Positions 5,746-6,123 of a stretch of DNA of 6,123 nucleotides are shown in pieces. This DNA is from Thermoplasmata archaeon. GTDB lineage: Archaea; Thermoplasmatota; Thermoplasmata; UBA184. Location of the stretch: NCBI GenBank assembly GCA_030064695.1, contig JASHYV010000022.1, forward strand, positions 1 to 6,123. Reading direction: 5' to 3'. The stretch's first letter is position 1. The number at the start of each line of letters is the position of its first letter. The notes beneath the pieces were generated by a model. It was not told where the DNA came from, searched no databases, and was given only the letters and a program-made list of their open reading frames with translations. The translations under genes and the position numbers were made by a program.

Positions 5746-6123
5746 CCGCCGGACTCCCGTCGGGCGTACTCCCAGCGGGTCCCGCCGGCATCGTCCTCGA
5801 GTTCAACTCCGGCGGCGCGCAGCTCGGCCCGGATCCGATCCGCCTCGGCGAAATCGCCCCGGGCGCGAGCCCGCGACCGGGCCGCGATCGCCACCGGGAT
5901 GACCGCCGAGAGCCCCTGCGGCATCCCGTCGCGGGAGCGGGCGAAGAGCCCCAGCACGTCCTCCCCCCAGCGGTACGGTCCGTAGAGGAGCTCGAGGGCG
6001 GGAGCGGAGTACTCGCCGAGCCGAGACAGCTCGCCGGCGAGCCGGCGGCCCCAGCCGAACAGGAGCGCGATCGCCTCGCGGGTGTTGAAGTCCTCCGCCA
6101 GCGCTGCGTCCAGCTTGAGGACC
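5742..6123 (-). CDS. cysS: Cysteinyl-tRNA synthetase, C-terminal 126 residues (5' end cut by window edge)
   Basis: Class I aminoacyl-tRNA synthetase that charges tRNA(Cys) with cysteine in the cytosol. The frame is open from base 6122 to the TGA at 5744-5742. Visible is the helical DALR-type anticodon-binding domain: ALAEDFNTREAIALLF near residues 7-22 matches the family's DDFNTPEAL segment, and RARARGDFAEADRIRAEL with GVELEDDAGGTRWEY matches the signature end of CysRS (DF..AD.IR..L...G...ED...GT.W). The catalytic domain with its HIGH and KMSKS motifs and zinc site, roughly 340-370 residues, lies beyond the window. An internal GTG at 5957 could be mistaken for a start of a 71-residue protein, but the homology continues upstream through it. 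The stop overlaps the dehydrogenase start, which suggests a shared mRNA. Confidence 0.93.
   Translation of the reverse strand, partial: VLKLDAALAEDFNTREAIALLFGWGRRLAGELSRLGEYSAPALELLYGPYRWGEDVLGLFARSRDGMPQGLSAVIPVAIAARSRARARGDFAEADRIRAELRAAGVELEDDAGGTRWEYARRESGG

Noticed and set aside
4649..5806. A longer minus-strand frame covering the dehydrogenase
   Set aside because: Arg/Gly/Pro-rich composition without motifs; the 4705-5745 frame carries the full MDR signature.
5742..5957. A separate 71-residue protein starting at a GTG
   Set aside because: The same frame continues upstream with CysRS homology (EDFNTREA), so it is just the tail of cysS.
4609..5985. A 458-codon plus-strand open frame opposite the dehydrogenase and cysS
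   Set aside because: It has a Pro/Arg/Gly/Asp-rich composition, no recognisable motifs, and lies opposite two genes of certain family.

Overview
This window reads as a GC-rich archaeal chromosome segment, most likely from a euryarchaeal or Thermoplasmatota-like lineage. The lineage call is inference. It rests on an S-adenosylhomocysteinase of the archaeal sequence type, two promoters with archaeal BRE/TATA-like boxes about 30-36 bases before the start codons (leaderless or nearly leaderless mRNAs), and a giant N-glycosylation-rich surface protein with cytosolic zinc ribbons. No marker gene fixes the lineage.

All four genes lie on the minus strand, so transcription runs from high to low coordinates. 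Positions 6123-5742 hold the C-terminal end of cysteinyl-tRNA synthetase (cysS, cut by the window edge). Its stop overlaps the ATG of a 346-residue zinc-binding dehydrogenase/quinone-reductase-like MDR enzyme (5745-4705) by four bases (ATGA), so the two are probably one operon. A short gap of 83 bases carries a promoter. It is followed by a 1253-residue single-pass surface protein (4621-860): an N-terminal signal anchor, a huge cysteine-free beta-rich ectodomain with about 31 Asn-x-Ser/Thr sequons, one C-terminal transmembrane helix, and a cytosolic tail with three CxxC...CxxC zinc ribbons and a Trp-rich motif. After 78 bases with a second promoter comes S-adenosylhomocysteinase (781 to beyond base 1), whose C-terminal part lies outside the window.

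The genes do not form one pathway. cysS and the dehydrogenase look coupled. The surface protein and the adenosylhomocysteinase appear to have their own promoters, which share the core CACCTTTA. Three points deserve attention: the inside-zinc-ribbon/outside-glycoprotein architecture of the large protein; the LHxExK motif of the adenosylhomocysteinase, which in Euryarchaeota goes with preference for S-inosyl-homocysteine; and a perfect hairpin in the first codons of the large gene. No RNA genes, CRISPR arrays, mobile elements or inter-gene stretches over 300 bases were seen. The long frames open on the plus strand are mirror images of the GC-rich coding strand.
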